Assembly (NCBI GenBank): GCA_028284365.1
Contig: JANQRW010000027.1
Span: 1 to 64,000 of the forward strand
Direction of reading: 5' to 3'
DNA length: 64,000 nucleotides
DNA from: Marinicella sp.
GTDB lineage: Bacteria; Pseudomonadota; Gammaproteobacteria; Xanthomonadales; Marinicellaceae
The notes under the pieces were generated by a model. That model saw only the letters and a list, made by a program, of their open reading frames with translations, did no database searches and was not told the DNA's origin. Position 1 is the stretch's first letter, and every line of letters begins with the position of its first letter. The position numbers and the translations under genes were made by a program. Shown piece after piece: positions 45,216-57,542 of this stretch.

Positions 45216-46902
45216 GATTCCCCCATTCGTACCATTTTTTATTGGCGCATTACTGGCTGCTTTGACGCGAGGCCCATTACGTGGTGCCATTATGGTATTG
45301 GTACCAGTACTCAGCGCCATCCACCTTTGGATGATGCCAGAAGGCATCCATTTACAATTCAGCTTTCTCGGCTATGAACTAACACCTTACCGTCTGGATA
45401 AGTTAAGTGTTATGTTTGGTTACGTGTTCCACATCGCTGCATTCTTAGCCATCATATACGCCTTACATGTTCGCGATACAATACAACAAGTGGCCGCAAT
45501 GATGTATGCAGGCAGCGGTTTGGGGGCCGTTTTTGCAGGTGACTTATTAACCCTGTTCGTTTTCTGGGAGTTGTTGGCTTTTACTTCAGTGTTCTTAATT
45601 TGGGCACGCCGCACACAACGTGCTTATTTAGCAGGTATGCGTTACCTGATCATTCAAGTACTTTCTGGTGTAATTTTGTTGGTAGGCACCTTGTTCTACC
45701 AAGCTGAGCACGGCACATTGACGTTTGAATTTATTGGTTTAGACGGGGTTGCAGGTTGGCTGATATTTATTGCTTTTGGGATTAAATGTGCTTTCCCAAT
45801 CGCTCACAATTGGCTTACTGATGCCTACCCTGAAGCCACTGTCACTGGCACTGTATTCCTCAGCGCGTTCACCACAAAAGTTGCTGTTTATACTTTGGCT
45901 CGGGGATATCCTGGTACCGAATTACTGGTTTATATCGGTGCTGCCATGGCTTGTTTCCCAATCTTCTTCGCAGTGATTGAGAATGATTTACGTCGGGTCT
46001 TGGCATACAGCCTGATCAACCAGGTTGGCTTTATGGTTGTGGGTGTTGGCATCGGGACTGCATTGGCAATCAATGGCGCAGTTTCGCACGCTTTCAATGA
46101 TGTCATATTTAAAGGTTTATTGTTCATGACTATGGGCGCAGTTTTGAAAATGACTGGACGCATCAATGGTTCTGACTTAGGTGGACTCTATAAAACCATG
46201 CCCAAAACAACGATACTGTGTATCATTGGTGCTGCATCGATTTCAGCATTTCCTTTATTCAGCGGTTTCGTCAGTAAATCAATGGTGATGACAGCAGCAT
46301 TGGAAAATGGTTTTGATTGGATTTGGTTGATGCTGTTATTCGCTTCAGCTGGTGTATTCCACCATGCTGGTATTAAAATCCCTTATTTTGCTTTCTTTGC
46401 TCATGATTCAAGACTGCGGGTTTCTGACCCACCAACCAACATGGTTGTGGCCATGACCATAGCAGCTGCGCTATGTGTTGCTATTGGTGTATATCCTGCC
46501 GCACTGTATTCATTGTTGCCTTATGACACCGGCTACAACCCTTATGATGCCACTCATATTTTGGCACAAACCCAATTATTGTTCTTCTCAGCACTGGCCT
46601 TTGTGTGGCTTAATCTGAAAGGACTTTATCCACCTGAGCTACGCTCCACAAATCTGGATACAGACTGGACCTATCGTCGCCTGATGCCGGCCATCATCAA
46701 ACCCACCTTCGCTTGGATTCGTAAACTCCATGCTGCATTGGTGGACATGATTCAAAACGGTATCAGTTGGGGAATCAGTTACCTGGCACAAAAGAACAGC
46801 AAATTCAGTGGTTTATTATCAAGTAATCACCCTGCAGGCAGCATGGTCTTATGGGTGGTGGTCATTCTTGCAACTTATTTGTTACTTACTTTTATCAAGT
46901 AA
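45202..46902 (+). CDS. Third ND2/4/5-type antiporter subunit
   Basis: The 566-residue polytopic protein has the proton_antipo_M core: FWELLAFTSVFLIWARRTQRA (read in two parts, about 122-142), IKCAFPIAHNWLTDAYPEAT, LRRVLAYSLINQVGFMVVGV and SHAFNDVIFKGLLFMTMGAV. A C-terminal extension of about 80 residues contains a further helix (SMVLWVVVILATYLLLTF). It is longer than the other two. The ATG at 45202 follows AGGTGA; GTG at 45193 is an alternative. It closes the operon. Confidence 0.88.
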   Translation: MWMLEIPPFVPFFIGALLAALTRGPLRGAIMVLVPVLSAIHLWMMPEGIHLQFSFLGYELTPYRLDKLSVMFGYVFHIAAFLAIIYALHVRDTIQQVAAMMYAGSGLGAVFAGDLLTLFVFWELLAFTSVFLIWARRTQRAYLAGMRYLIIQVLSGVILLVGTLFYQAEHGTLTFEFIGLDGVAGWLIFIAFGIKCAFPIAHNWLTDAYPEATVTGTVFLSAFTTKVAVYTLARGYPGTELLVYIGAAMACFPIFFAVIENDLRRVLAYSLINQVGFMVVGVGIGTALAINGAVSHAFNDVIFKGLLFMTMGAVLKMTGRINGSDLGGLYKTMPKTTILCIIGAASISAFPLFSGFVSKSMVMTAALENGFDWIWLMLLFASAGVFHHAGIKIPYFAFFAHDSRLRVSDPPTNMVVAMTIAAALCVAIGVYPAALYSLLPYDTGYNPYDATHILAQTQLLFFSALAFVWLNLKGLYPPELRSTNLDTDWTYRRLMPAIIKPTFAWIRKLHAALVDMIQNGISWGISYLAQKNSKFSGLLSSNHPAGSMVLWVVVILATYLLLTFIK

Positions 46903-46927
46903 ACTCAACTGTATAAATTTTAACTGG

Positions 46928-46961
46928 CTGGTTTAAGTCATTTCATCATCACTTAAACCAG
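46928..46961. other. Perfect hairpin at the convergent 3' ends
   Basis: CTGGTTTAAGT (46928-46938) and ACTTAAACCAG (46951-46961) form an 11-pair stem with a 12-base loop. It overlaps the last codons of the photolyase gene. There is no T run, but it could hold up polymerases arriving from the antiporter operon. Confidence 0.45.
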
Positions 46962-48328
46962 CGCAGTGCCTCTGTTCTGGCTTGTTTGTAATCGATCACT
47001 GGCTGTGGATAATCATTTGCCTCACGTGTTGTCACATCTGGATCATGAATTTTTTTGGTTGGAACTTCGGCTAATTCCTTGACGTATTTTTTGATGTATG
47101 TACCTTCTGGATCAAACTTCTTTGATTGGGATGTGGGGTTGAATATCCTGAAATAAGGTGCAGCATCACATCCAGTCGCCGAAGACCATTGCCAGCCTCC
47201 ATTATTTGAAGCCAGATCCCCATCCAGCAAATGAGCCATAAAATGCGCTTCACCTAAGCGCCAATCCAGTAAACAAAGTTTAGTTAAAAATGATGCCACA
47301 ATCATGCGCACGCGATTGTGCATCCACCCTTCTTGCAACAGTTGACGCATACCTGCATCAACGATTGGAAACCCGGTCTTTCCTTGTTGCCATTGTTCAT
47401 ACAATTTCTTATCCTGACGCCAATTATCAACTGCATCAGCTTTGAAGACCTTGTGTTTTGCTAATCTGGGATAAGCAAACAACAGATCATTGTAGAAATC
47501 GCGCCAAATTAATTCCGACACCCAGGTACTATAAAAAGCATCCTCTCCTATGTGTTTCAACATATGTGCCAAGCATTGTTTGGCGCTGATCACGCCGATA
47601 GTTAAATAAGGTGATAAACCACTGGTGCCGGCGATCGCCGGGAAATCACGCTGCTTTTTATAGTTATTGTTGCTGATAAACTGTTTCAAACACTTATGCG
47701 CTGCCTTCTCACCAACGGGCCATAACGCAGACAAATTTGCATTCAGCTTTATGGATGAAAAATCATTGGGTAAATCCCCCATACTTTCCTTATGCATTGA
47801 TTTTTGGGCAACAGGTATGGGCAAAGGTTGTTTATATTCTACTTTCAGCTGTTCGATGTATTTGTTCTTATAAGGCGTAAAGACATGGTACATCTCACCA
47901 TTACCCTTGGTGACGGTGGCTGGCGGTAATAAATAGTTGGTATGGAATTGCTGTACATCCACGCCTCGCGCCTGTAATAACCGAATGATTTTGGTGTCAC
48001 GTTGTAGCTCATTGACCCAATAACTGTGATGAAAGTATACCGTACCAATATTGTATCTTTCTAGCATGGCTGAGAAAACCGTTGGCACATCCGAAAATTG
48101 AGGAACTGATTTAACTGTAAGTTCGATGTTTAATTTTTTTAACCTTTTTCTCAAATCTTTCACATGCGCTTTGATAAATTCCAGCTTTTGAGGTGACTCA
48201 CCATGAATTTGATGCTGTTTGGGATGATTGATATACAGTGCGAAGGTATCTTCACCAGTTTCCAAGGCTGCTGTCAGAGCAGGATGATCTGCAATTCTCA
48301 GGTCATTTCGAAACCAAACCAAATTCAT
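46949..48328 (-). CDS. phrB: Deoxyribodipyrimidine photolyase
   Basis: This light-driven repair enzyme for cyclobutane pyrimidine dimers has 459 residues, the class I CPD photolyase length. The N-terminal antenna-binding domain (NLVWFRNDLRIADHPAL at 2-18) and the C-terminal FAD domain are complete, with the signatures WQQGKTGFPIVDAGMRQL (about 333-350), GWMHNRVRMIVASFLTK and GDLASNNGGWQWSSATGCD...YFRIFNP (about 388-413). It is divergent from nhaA. Confidence 0.95.
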   Translation of the reverse strand: MNLVWFRNDLRIADHPALTAALETGEDTFALYINHPKQHQIHGESPQKLEFIKAHVKDLRKRLKKLNIELTVKSVPQFSDVPTVFSAMLERYNIGTVYFHHSYWVNELQRDTKIIRLLQARGVDVQQFHTNYLLPPATVTKGNGEMYHVFTPYKNKYIEQLKVEYKQPLPIPVAQKSMHKESMGDLPNDFSSIKLNANLSALWPVGEKAAHKCLKQFISNNNYKKQRDFPAIAGTSGLSPYLTIGVISAKQCLAHMLKHIGEDAFYSTWVSELIWRDFYNDLLFAYPRLAKHKVFKADAVDNWRQDKKLYEQWQQGKTGFPIVDAGMRQLLQEGWMHNRVRMIVASFLTKLCLLDWRLGEAHFMAHLLDGDLASNNGGWQWSSATGCDAAPYFRIFNPTSQSKKFDPEGTYIKKYVKELAEVPTKKIHDPDVTTREANDYPQPVIDYKQARTEALRWFK

Positions 48329-48425
48329 AAGCAGGGTCTCTCAACAGGTGTTTTGTTCATCATTTTTTCTTGAAATCAGGATGAGCATAACTATATCAAC
48401 TACCAATCAAATTTAAGTGAAAACT

Positions 48426-49631
48426 ATGCCAAAAGCCGCCGCTTCTTTTATTAAAAATTTCTTTCGAATGGAATCATCAGCAGGTATTTTACTGTTTCTC
48501 TCAGCTGTACTGGCCATGATCATTGCCAATTCCGGACTGGCTGGTTACTACAACTTACTGTTGGATACACCAGTTTCAATCCAGATTGGTGCACTAAGTA
48601 TCGATAAACCACTGTTGTTGTGGATCAACGATGGACTGATGGCTGTATTTTTCTTTCTGGTGGGACTTGAGCTGAAACGTGAATTAATCGTTGGCGAGTT
48701 ATCTGACAAGAAAAACATTGTACTTCCGGGAATCGGTGCAATTGGCGGTATGGTATTTCCTGCCTTGGTATTTGCCTGGTTCAATAAGGATGATCCTCAG
48801 GCACTACAAGGTTGGGCCATTCCGGCTGCCACAGACATCGCGTTTGCACTGGCTGTACTGAAACTGTTAGGCCCCAAAGTGCCAACCAGCCTGAAGATTT
48901 TCCTGACCTCTTTAGCCATATTTGATGACATTGGTGCCATTTTGGTTATTGCATTTTTCTATACCTCACAAATTTCCACCACTGCTTTATTGGTGGTTGC
49001 GGTATGCATTCCTTTGTTGTGGCTAATTAACAAAAAAGGAGTCGAAGCAACCAGTATGTACATAACAATTGGTACCGTGATGTGGGTAGCAATGCTTAAA
49101 TCTGGCGTTCATGCAACATTAACTGGTGTAATTTTAGCTATGTTTATACCTTTGAAATCTAAAATCAACCCCGAATATTCACCACTGAAAACTTTAGAAC
49201 ACAACTTACACTCAGCAGTGGCTTATATTATTTTGCCTATATTCGCATTCGCTAACTCCGGCTTAAACCTGTCAGGTGTTGGCTTGGAACAATTAATGCA
49301 TCCGGTACCCCTGGGGATTGCTCTGGGCTTGATTGTTGGCAAACAGGTGGGCATCTTTTCACTGTGTTGGCTTGCCATTAAAATGGGCTGGTCTGCCATG
49401 CCAGAACGCACTAACTGGATGGCCATTTATGGCGTCTCTGCGCTTTGTGGCATTGGTTTCACCATGAGTTTATTTATTGGTTCATTGGCTTATGAGGAAA
49501 CACAATTTGATATGGTATTTGACGAACGCTTAGGTATTATTGTTGGCTCATTAGTTTCAGCCACCATTGGCTTCTTTATACTCAAAACTCAATACGGTAA
49601 AAATGCTGCTGAAATAAAAGCCAAGGATTAG
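48426..49631 (+). CDS. nhaA: Na+/H+ antiporter NhaA
   Basis: The 401-residue inner-membrane antiporter exchanges one Na+ or Li+ for two protons and is pH-activated in E. coli. The paired ion-binding aspartates are in ATDIAFALAVL and in LAIFDDIGAILVIAFFYT (about 130-165), and the unwound-helix region GVHATLTGVILAMFIP is present. The ATG at 48426 is preferred to the GTG at 48417. It adds a second, unrelated Na+ extrusion route next to the Mrp-like complex. A terminator follows. Confidence 0.95.
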   Translation: MPKAAASFIKNFFRMESSAGILLFLSAVLAMIIANSGLAGYYNLLLDTPVSIQIGALSIDKPLLLWINDGLMAVFFFLVGLELKRELIVGELSDKKNIVLPGIGAIGGMVFPALVFAWFNKDDPQALQGWAIPAATDIAFALAVLKLLGPKVPTSLKIFLTSLAIFDDIGAILVIAFFYTSQISTTALLVVAVCIPLLWLINKKGVEATSMYITIGTVMWVAMLKSGVHATLTGVILAMFIPLKSKINPEYSPLKTLEHNLHSAVAYIILPIFAFANSGLNLSGVGLEQLMHPVPLGIALGLIVGKQVGIFSLCWLAIKMGWSAMPERTNWMAIYGVSALCGIGFTMSLFIGSLAYEETQFDMVFDERLGIIVGSLVSATIGFFILKTQYGKNAAEIKAKD

Positions 49632-49658
49632 ATCGATTTGAGTCTCGATACCTCAAAG

Positions 49659-49686
49659 GCCAATCCGAGTCGGGTTGGCTTTTTTA
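49659..49686 (+). terminator. Terminator after nhaA
   Basis: GCCAATCCG and CGGGTTGGC pair around AGT (one G-T pair), followed by a run of six T. It begins 27 bases past the nhaA stop, just before the convergent SGNH-like gene. Confidence 0.88.
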
Positions 49687-49687
49687 T

Positions 49688-50719
49688 TTAATGTGTCTGT
49701 GGAATGAGTTGTTTTTGCTGTAACAACTCAATGAACCGAGCAGTAAAAACCTTAGCATCCGCTACATCCAAATGCGAACTATCAGGCAGTTCGAATGAAC
49801 TAAGTATTTCATCATCTTTGAAATGTATGGTATTGATATTAGGGTATTTCTCAGTGAGGACATCCCAGAAATCCTGCCGTGGGTAATAGCGTTCGTCTAA
49901 CTGCCAATGTCCGCCATCTGTTGGAAAGCGCAATAACACGACTTCACCACCTCTTCGCTCAATCTTTTGAACCAATGAATTTAGCGTGTTTATCTGTTGC
50001 TGCCATAGGGTTTTATTCATGGCAGGGTTATCTTGGTAGTTTTGTTGTTTTTCAGTGACGAATCGTTTACGTAAAAGTTGTTTGTCAACTAAATCATAAT
50101 AACCTTCTGCACTGCTGTCAGCCTGACCAAACACATAAGATGTTTTGGGGAATGTTTTTGATCGGGCCAATGATTCGATGACTTTTTGAACACCAAGGGC
50201 ATGATGAAAAAAACGAAAATTCGATTTCAAAACGGCAGTTAGTTTTGCATCCCATGCTGTATAGCTGTTGTAGTTTTCAGAAAAGTTTTCCACATATTTT
50301 CGTTGCATATCCCAATATTGTGGTTCCAGCATTTGTGCTGTGAACGACACCACGAGCAGGCCCTCAAACAGCTCATCGTCAGCCAAGTTTTGTAATGTTG
50401 CCATTGGATAATGACCGTTAACAGATAAAGGAATGATCGTGTGATCTGGTAATAGCTGGCGCATGACTGCGGTATTCAGACCAAGTTGAATTCTGGAAGC
50501 ACCTGCCAAAACAATCACCGAATCATTTTTTTGTACATGCTTTCGGTGCCAGTTCCACAACGACTGGTCTGCCGCTACAGACGGTTGGTAGTTTTTTGAT
50601 TGTAAGAATTTTTCATAGCAACAAAGAACCGCCACCAAAATCAACAGTGTCAATACCCAAGTTATATACCACTGTCCTTTTTCAGAACTGAAAGTAAATG
50701 AAGGCATCTGAGTCACCAT
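49688..50719 (-). CDS. SGNH/AlgX-like membrane-anchored partner of the MBOAT protein
   Basis: The 343-residue protein has one N-terminal membrane anchor (about 17-36, WYITWVLTLLILVAVLCCYE) and a periplasmic domain beginning VIVLAGASRIQLGLN, with a Ser in the SGNH block I position, and a later ELPDSSHLDVADAKVF that provides the Asp-x-x-His of block V. The layout resembles the esterase/acetyltransferase partners of AlgI/DltB-type MBOAT proteins. It overlaps the MBOAT gene by 38 bases. It likely passes acyl groups to a cell-surface polymer, but the acceptor is unknown. Confidence 0.72.
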   Translation of the reverse strand: MVTQMPSFTFSSEKGQWYITWVLTLLILVAVLCCYEKFLQSKNYQPSVAADQSLWNWHRKHVQKNDSVIVLAGASRIQLGLNTAVMRQLLPDHTIIPLSVNGHYPMATLQNLADDELFEGLLVVSFTAQMLEPQYWDMQRKYVENFSENYNSYTAWDAKLTAVLKSNFRFFHHALGVQKVIESLARSKTFPKTSYVFGQADSSAEGYYDLVDKQLLRKRFVTEKQQNYQDNPAMNKTLWQQQINTLNSLVQKIERRGGEVVLLRFPTDGGHWQLDERYYPRQDFWDVLTEKYPNINTIHFKDDEILSSFELPDSSHLDVADAKVFTARFIELLQQKQLIPQTH

Positions 50720-52094
50720 TTGAAATAAATATCAACAACAAACAAAAAGACAGGATAACTGCCCTGATTATGCCGTTGGTCTGTGTAATCACGTTTGTAA
50801 GTTTTCTATCACGTATAAACCACTGTAACAGCAACATGAGCAAAAAAGCGACACAAACAATGTTTAACCATGCATTGCGAGCAATTACTGTAGCACCACC
50901 CGAACTCGTCATCATACCAGTTAAGATATTCATTGCCTGAGCCCCATTCTCTGCTCTGAACACCACAAATGCCAACATGACACAAACAAATGTCATACCC
51001 GCAAGTAAGGTCTTCATCAATAAGTTAGGCGTTGATTTAAACACGTGTTTAACACCTTGTTCAACAACCAAATACAACCCATGCAACGCCCCCCAGATCA
51101 CAAAAGTCCAGGCAGCACCATGCCACAAACCACCCAAAAGCATAGTAATCACAAGGTTTCGATAACGCAATAATCTTCCCATGCGGTTACCACCTAATGG
51201 GATATATAGATAGTCACGCAGCCAGCTTGATAATGAAATATGCCATCGTCGCCAGAAATCCGAAAAACCAATGGCAGTAAATGGAGATTTAAAGTTTGTT
51301 GGAAGTGTTAACCCCAAACACATAGCCAGACCGATTGCACACATCGAATATCCTGAAAAATCACAGAATATTTGCGCACTGAAAAACAAACCTCCCAACC
51401 AGGCAGACAAAAGGTCTAATTGTTCATGATTCTCATAAACTTGATTAACAATGGGAGCGAAAAGTACATCTGCCATCACAGTTTTTTGAAACAAACCAAA
51501 CACAAAAAAACAAATGCCTACAGAAAAATGATTGACGCTCACAGTACGTTGTTTGATCAGTTGTGGCAGGAAAGTTTTTGCACGGACAATTGGTCCTGCT
51601 ACCAACTGTGGAAAAAAACTGACAAACAGTGCGTAATCCAGGAAACTATCCCAGGGTTTTAACCTTTTGAAATAAACATCCAGGGTGTATGATAAAGTTT
51701 GAAAAGTGAAAAATGAAATGCCCATAGGTAAGATCAAGCCAGGTTCAGCAAATTGCATATCAATTGATAACCACGCCAATAATTGGTTGAAATTAGCCAT
51801 TAAAAAATCAGCATACTTGAACACACCTAACATACCCAAATTGGCACTCAAACTGATGGCAAGCCACGTTTTTCTTTTGCGCTTGGACACTTGCTTGTCC
51901 ATATGTTTGGCCATTTGCCAATCTACCAGTGTGGAGAACCATAACAGCAACACAAATGGAGGGTTCCAGGCAGCATAAAAAACATAACTGGCCAACAACA
52001 AATGTGCTTTCTTGAGCGACCAATTCAGTGGCAAATAATGTACGACCAGCACCCAGAAAAAAAACAGGATGAATGTGATTGAATTGAACAGCAT
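50682..52094 (-). CDS. MBOAT-family O-acyltransferase (AlgI/DltB-like)
   Basis: The 470-residue polytopic membrane protein of the AlgI group moves acyl groups across the inner membrane. Signatures are FFPQLVAGPIVRAKTFLPQL (about 151-170), DFSGYSMCAIGLAMCLG, FWRRWHISLSSWLRDYLYIP (about 279-298) and the catalytic His in LGGLWHGAAWTFVIWGALHG (about 318-337). No alginate genes are nearby. Its start lies one base after the holA stop (TGACATG), so it is expressed with leuS-lptE-holA, an unusual attachment. Confidence 0.9.
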   Translation of the reverse strand: MLFNSITFILFFFWVLVVHYLPLNWSLKKAHLLLASYVFYAAWNPPFVLLLWFSTLVDWQMAKHMDKQVSKRKRKTWLAISLSANLGMLGVFKYADFLMANFNQLLAWLSIDMQFAEPGLILPMGISFFTFQTLSYTLDVYFKRLKPWDSFLDYALFVSFFPQLVAGPIVRAKTFLPQLIKQRTVSVNHFSVGICFFVFGLFQKTVMADVLFAPIVNQVYENHEQLDLLSAWLGGLFFSAQIFCDFSGYSMCAIGLAMCLGLTLPTNFKSPFTAIGFSDFWRRWHISLSSWLRDYLYIPLGGNRMGRLLRYRNLVITMLLGGLWHGAAWTFVIWGALHGLYLVVEQGVKHVFKSTPNLLMKTLLAGMTFVCVMLAFVVFRAENGAQAMNILTGMMTSSGGATVIARNAWLNIVCVAFLLMLLLQWFIRDRKLTNVITQTNGIIRAVILSFCLLLIFISNGDSDAFIYFQF

Positions 52095-52095
52095 G

Positions 52096-53100
52096 TCAGG
52101 TTGTGAAGTTTAACAACCACTTTTCCATAGCCAGCCATGTATTACCAGCCAGACGACCCTTTATCATACGATCAATGTCGCTTAAACTTTGCAGGCACTT
52201 TTCCCAGTGAGACAAGGGTTGGCTGTTAAGGACTTTTTGAATGATGGCTTGGCGGTTTTGCCAAATACCCATACGGCGGTAATCTGCTGGGCTTACATTA
52301 CGCTGTTGGCTGCGGATATGTGCCAAATCACAAAGCATACGGGTTTCTCGTTCCAAAGCCCAATGAATAACCACTGGTGGTACATCATTTTTTTTTAAGG
52401 ATCTTAAAATACGAATCGCTCTGACAGCTTGTTTTTCAAACAATGAGTCGGTCAACCTGAACACATCAAAACGGGCATTATCGGCAACCAAACCTGCCAC
52501 ATCCCTACCAGTCACCAAGGTATTTGCATAACGCATTTTAAGTTTTTCCAACTCTTGAGCAGCAGCCAGTAAATTACCTTCCAAACGCATGCTTAACAAG
52601 GCTATGGCATCTTGATCGACTTGCAAACCAATGGATTGGCAGCGTTGTCTGATCCAGTTAGGCAATTCTGCAGCTTTAGGTTGATAAACTCGCAGATATG
52701 CACCTTTTTCTATGATCGTTTTAACCCATTTGGTTTTTTCATTACCAGCATTCCACTCATCGCAGCGTATGATTAACATCACATCAATCGGCATGCTTTC
52801 AACAAAAGTTACGATGCTGGCTGAACCTTTAGTACCAGGTTTACCTGATGGCATATGCAATTCAATGATGCGCTGGGTTGCAAACAAGGACATATTTCCT
52901 GCACTGTTTTGTAATTCGTGCCATTGAAAATTATTGTCCACCAAATGACTTTCCCTTTCAGAAAAACCTTTGGCTGCCGCTGCTGCTTTGATCGCATCAC
53001 CAGCTTCCTGCAACTGTAATGGTTCATCTCCAACCAACAAATACACGGGTAGTAATTGTTGTTGCAATTGGGTCGCCAGTTGGTTGCTGTAGAGCTTCAT
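52096..53100 (-). CDS. holA: DNA polymerase III delta subunit
   Basis: This clamp-loader subunit opens the beta clamp. The 334-residue product matches HolA in length and pattern: NQLATQLQQQLLPVYLLVGDEPLQLQEAGD at the N-terminus (in parts), MLIIRCDEWN, LRVYQPKAAELPNWIRQRC (about 135-153) and the C-terminal collar. It follows lptE by nine bases in the conserved leuS-lptE-holA order. Confidence 0.93.
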   Translation of the reverse strand: MKLYSNQLATQLQQQLLPVYLLVGDEPLQLQEAGDAIKAAAAAKGFSERESHLVDNNFQWHELQNSAGNMSLFATQRIIELHMPSGKPGTKGSASIVTFVESMPIDVMLIIRCDEWNAGNEKTKWVKTIIEKGAYLRVYQPKAAELPNWIRQRCQSIGLQVDQDAIALLSMRLEGNLLAAAQELEKLKMRYANTLVTGRDVAGLVADNARFDVFRLTDSLFEKQAVRAIRILRSLKKNDVPPVVIHWALERETRMLCDLAHIRSQQRNVSPADYRRMGIWQNRQAIIQKVLNSQPLSHWEKCLQSLSDIDRMIKGRLAGNTWLAMEKWLLNFTT

Positions 53101-53109
53101 TGTGTGTAA

Positions 53110-56033
<2,924 letters not shown>

Positions 56034-56101
56034 TCAATTTCCAATTGCTGTGGCAGCGTACTTAGTATAATGCAAAGCGGAAATTATAAGGTTTCATGCC
56101 T

Positions 56102-56264
56102 TGTGGGTAAAGCGGTGAATCCGTTGTTAACTCAATCACCCAAATTATTAAAATGGCTGTGTTTGATTTTCATCATTATAACTACTTTTGGCATTGGAGT
56201 TTGTACATCCATATCTCAATACAGAGGAGAGCTGCTCAGCAGCTCAACCCGCCGAGCCGGTTAG
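56102..56264 (+). pseudogene. Possible truncated membrane-protein N-terminus
   Basis: A frame from GTG at 56102 (or ATG at 56070) encodes VGKAVNPLLTQSPKLLKWLC then a hydrophobic helix (LIFIIITTFGIGVCTS), and continues into the repeat that begins at 56226, where it stops. It reads like the start of a membrane-anchored protein cut off by the repeat, but no family can be named and it may be spurious. Confidence 0.25.
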
Positions 56265-56643
56265 GCAGAGTATGAAATCATGGCGGTTTGCCGCAGGCAA
56301 GTAGCCTTGATGTAATGCTCGATTAGCCGTGAGCGAAGGCCAGGTGATGAACGATTGCTGATTTTTACCAAGCAAAATAAAGCATGAGGGAATGCCGTAG
56401 GCCGTGAATCAGAGGCGAAGAGAATAGCCGATGAACACATGGCGAGTTTGGAACAGAGACCGACGCCTATAGGGATATAGGTGTGCTGCAGGATAGCCAA
56501 TGAAGTATTTGCGGTTTTTATCTAAGTAAAAGAAGCATAGACGAAATGGCGTAATCCGAGCTTGGAGCGGAAGCGTACGACTGCAAGGATGCAGGAGATA
56601 GAGTCGAGTCTGGAACAGAGACCGAAGACCCAACAGCATTCCT
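56226..56643 (+). repeat. Interspersed repeat, family B, copy 1
   Basis: The first 215 bases (AGCTGCTCAGCAGCT, CCCGCCGAGCCGGTTAGGC, GAATGCCGTAGGCCGTGAA) match 58926-59137 with only a few changes. The rest contains two copies of GAGT(T/C)TGGAACAGAGACCGA (56445 and 56609), small hairpins such as CCTATA-GGGA-TATAGG and CTGCA-AGGA-TGCAG, and ends with GAAGACCCAACAGCATTCCT, the terminus shared with family A. A minus-strand frame exists across it but looks incidental. It fills the gap between leuS and lexA. Confidence 0.8.
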
Positions 56644-56644
56644 G

Positions 56645-56679
56645 TTGTATTTTCCCTTTATTTTCCCTATAATCAAATG
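56645..56679 (+). promoter_or_regulatory. lexA promoter, probably giving a leaderless mRNA
   Basis: TTGTAT (56645-56650) and a perfect TATAAT (56668-56673) are spaced by 17 bases. The expected start point near 56680 coincides with the ATG of lexA, and no Shine-Dalgarno sequence exists between them. The -35 box lies two bases after the family B repeat. No E. coli-type SOS box (CTGT-N8-ACAG) is visible. Confidence 0.65.
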
Positions 56680-57285
56680 ATGCTGACAGAACGCGAACAA
56701 GACACCCTCAACTTTATAAAAAGTTATATCAGCCTAAACCAAAAAGCACCGCGCTTGGTGGATATTGGCGAAGCATTGGAAATCAAAGCCATGGCTCATA
56801 TTTCACGGCTCCTTACAGCTCTGGAAGACAAAGGCCACATCGAACGCAGCCGTGCCAACAGGGGCATCAGCTTACTGCATCAAACCCAAACCATCACCAC
56901 CGATGCTGAACCAGGCCTACCATTGCTGGGGCGTATCGCAGCTGGTGTGCCAATAGAAGCCGTTGCGGATGAAGAAACCATTGACATCAATGCCATGCTG
57001 GCTGGTAATGACCATTTTGTCCTGAAAGTAGAAGGCCAGTCCATGCAGGACATCGGAATCATGGACCAAGACTGGGTGGTGATTAAATCTGCTCAAAGTG
57101 CCCGCAATCTTGAAATTGTCGCAGTGATGATCAACGGCTGGGAAACCACCCTGAAGCGCATCCAATACATTGACGAAGAAACCACCCGCCTGATCCCTGA
57201 AAACAGCGAACTCGACTCAATTGACTACCACCCGGATCAACTAACGATTCAAGGCATTTTGGTTGGTCAATTCAGGCGTTATTGA
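56680..57285 (+). CDS. lexA: LexA-type SOS repressor
   Basis: The 201-residue protein represses SOS genes until RecA-stimulated self-cleavage. The peptidase domain is clear: cleavage site Ala88-Gly89 in RIAAGVP, catalytic Ser121 in EGQSMQDIG and Lys159 in TTLKRI. The N-terminal winged HTH (1-66) has the recognition region EALEIKAMAHISRLLTALED, which lacks the usual SPNAAEEHL pattern, so its operator probably differs from the E. coli SOS box. ATG at 56680 is preferred over 56677 because of the promoter position. Confidence 0.9.
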   Translation: MLTEREQDTLNFIKSYISLNQKAPRLVDIGEALEIKAMAHISRLLTALEDKGHIERSRANRGISLLHQTQTITTDAEPGLPLLGRIAAGVPIEAVADEETIDINAMLAGNDHFVLKVEGQSMQDIGIMDQDWVVIKSAQSARNLEIVAVMINGWETTLKRIQYIDEETTRLIPENSELDSIDYHPDQLTIQGILVGQFRRY

Positions 57286-57542
57286 TCAGTTACTCCAAAT
57301 CCCAAAGTGAATTTATTGTCTGATAAGTGATAAGCACACTACGGTGCCTTGGTCTTATTCTCAAATAAATTTTTGTCTCTATTAGTTTTCAACAACCCAA
57401 ACCAATTCACTTTGAAATCAGACCAATAAAATAATTTCAATTCAAGTGATGTATTTTCCTCGCAATTACGCTTTATTGGCCACGACAACAAAATGCAGCA
57501 AGTGACAAACTAACTGTTTTCATTTTTTGCTGGGGGAAAAAC

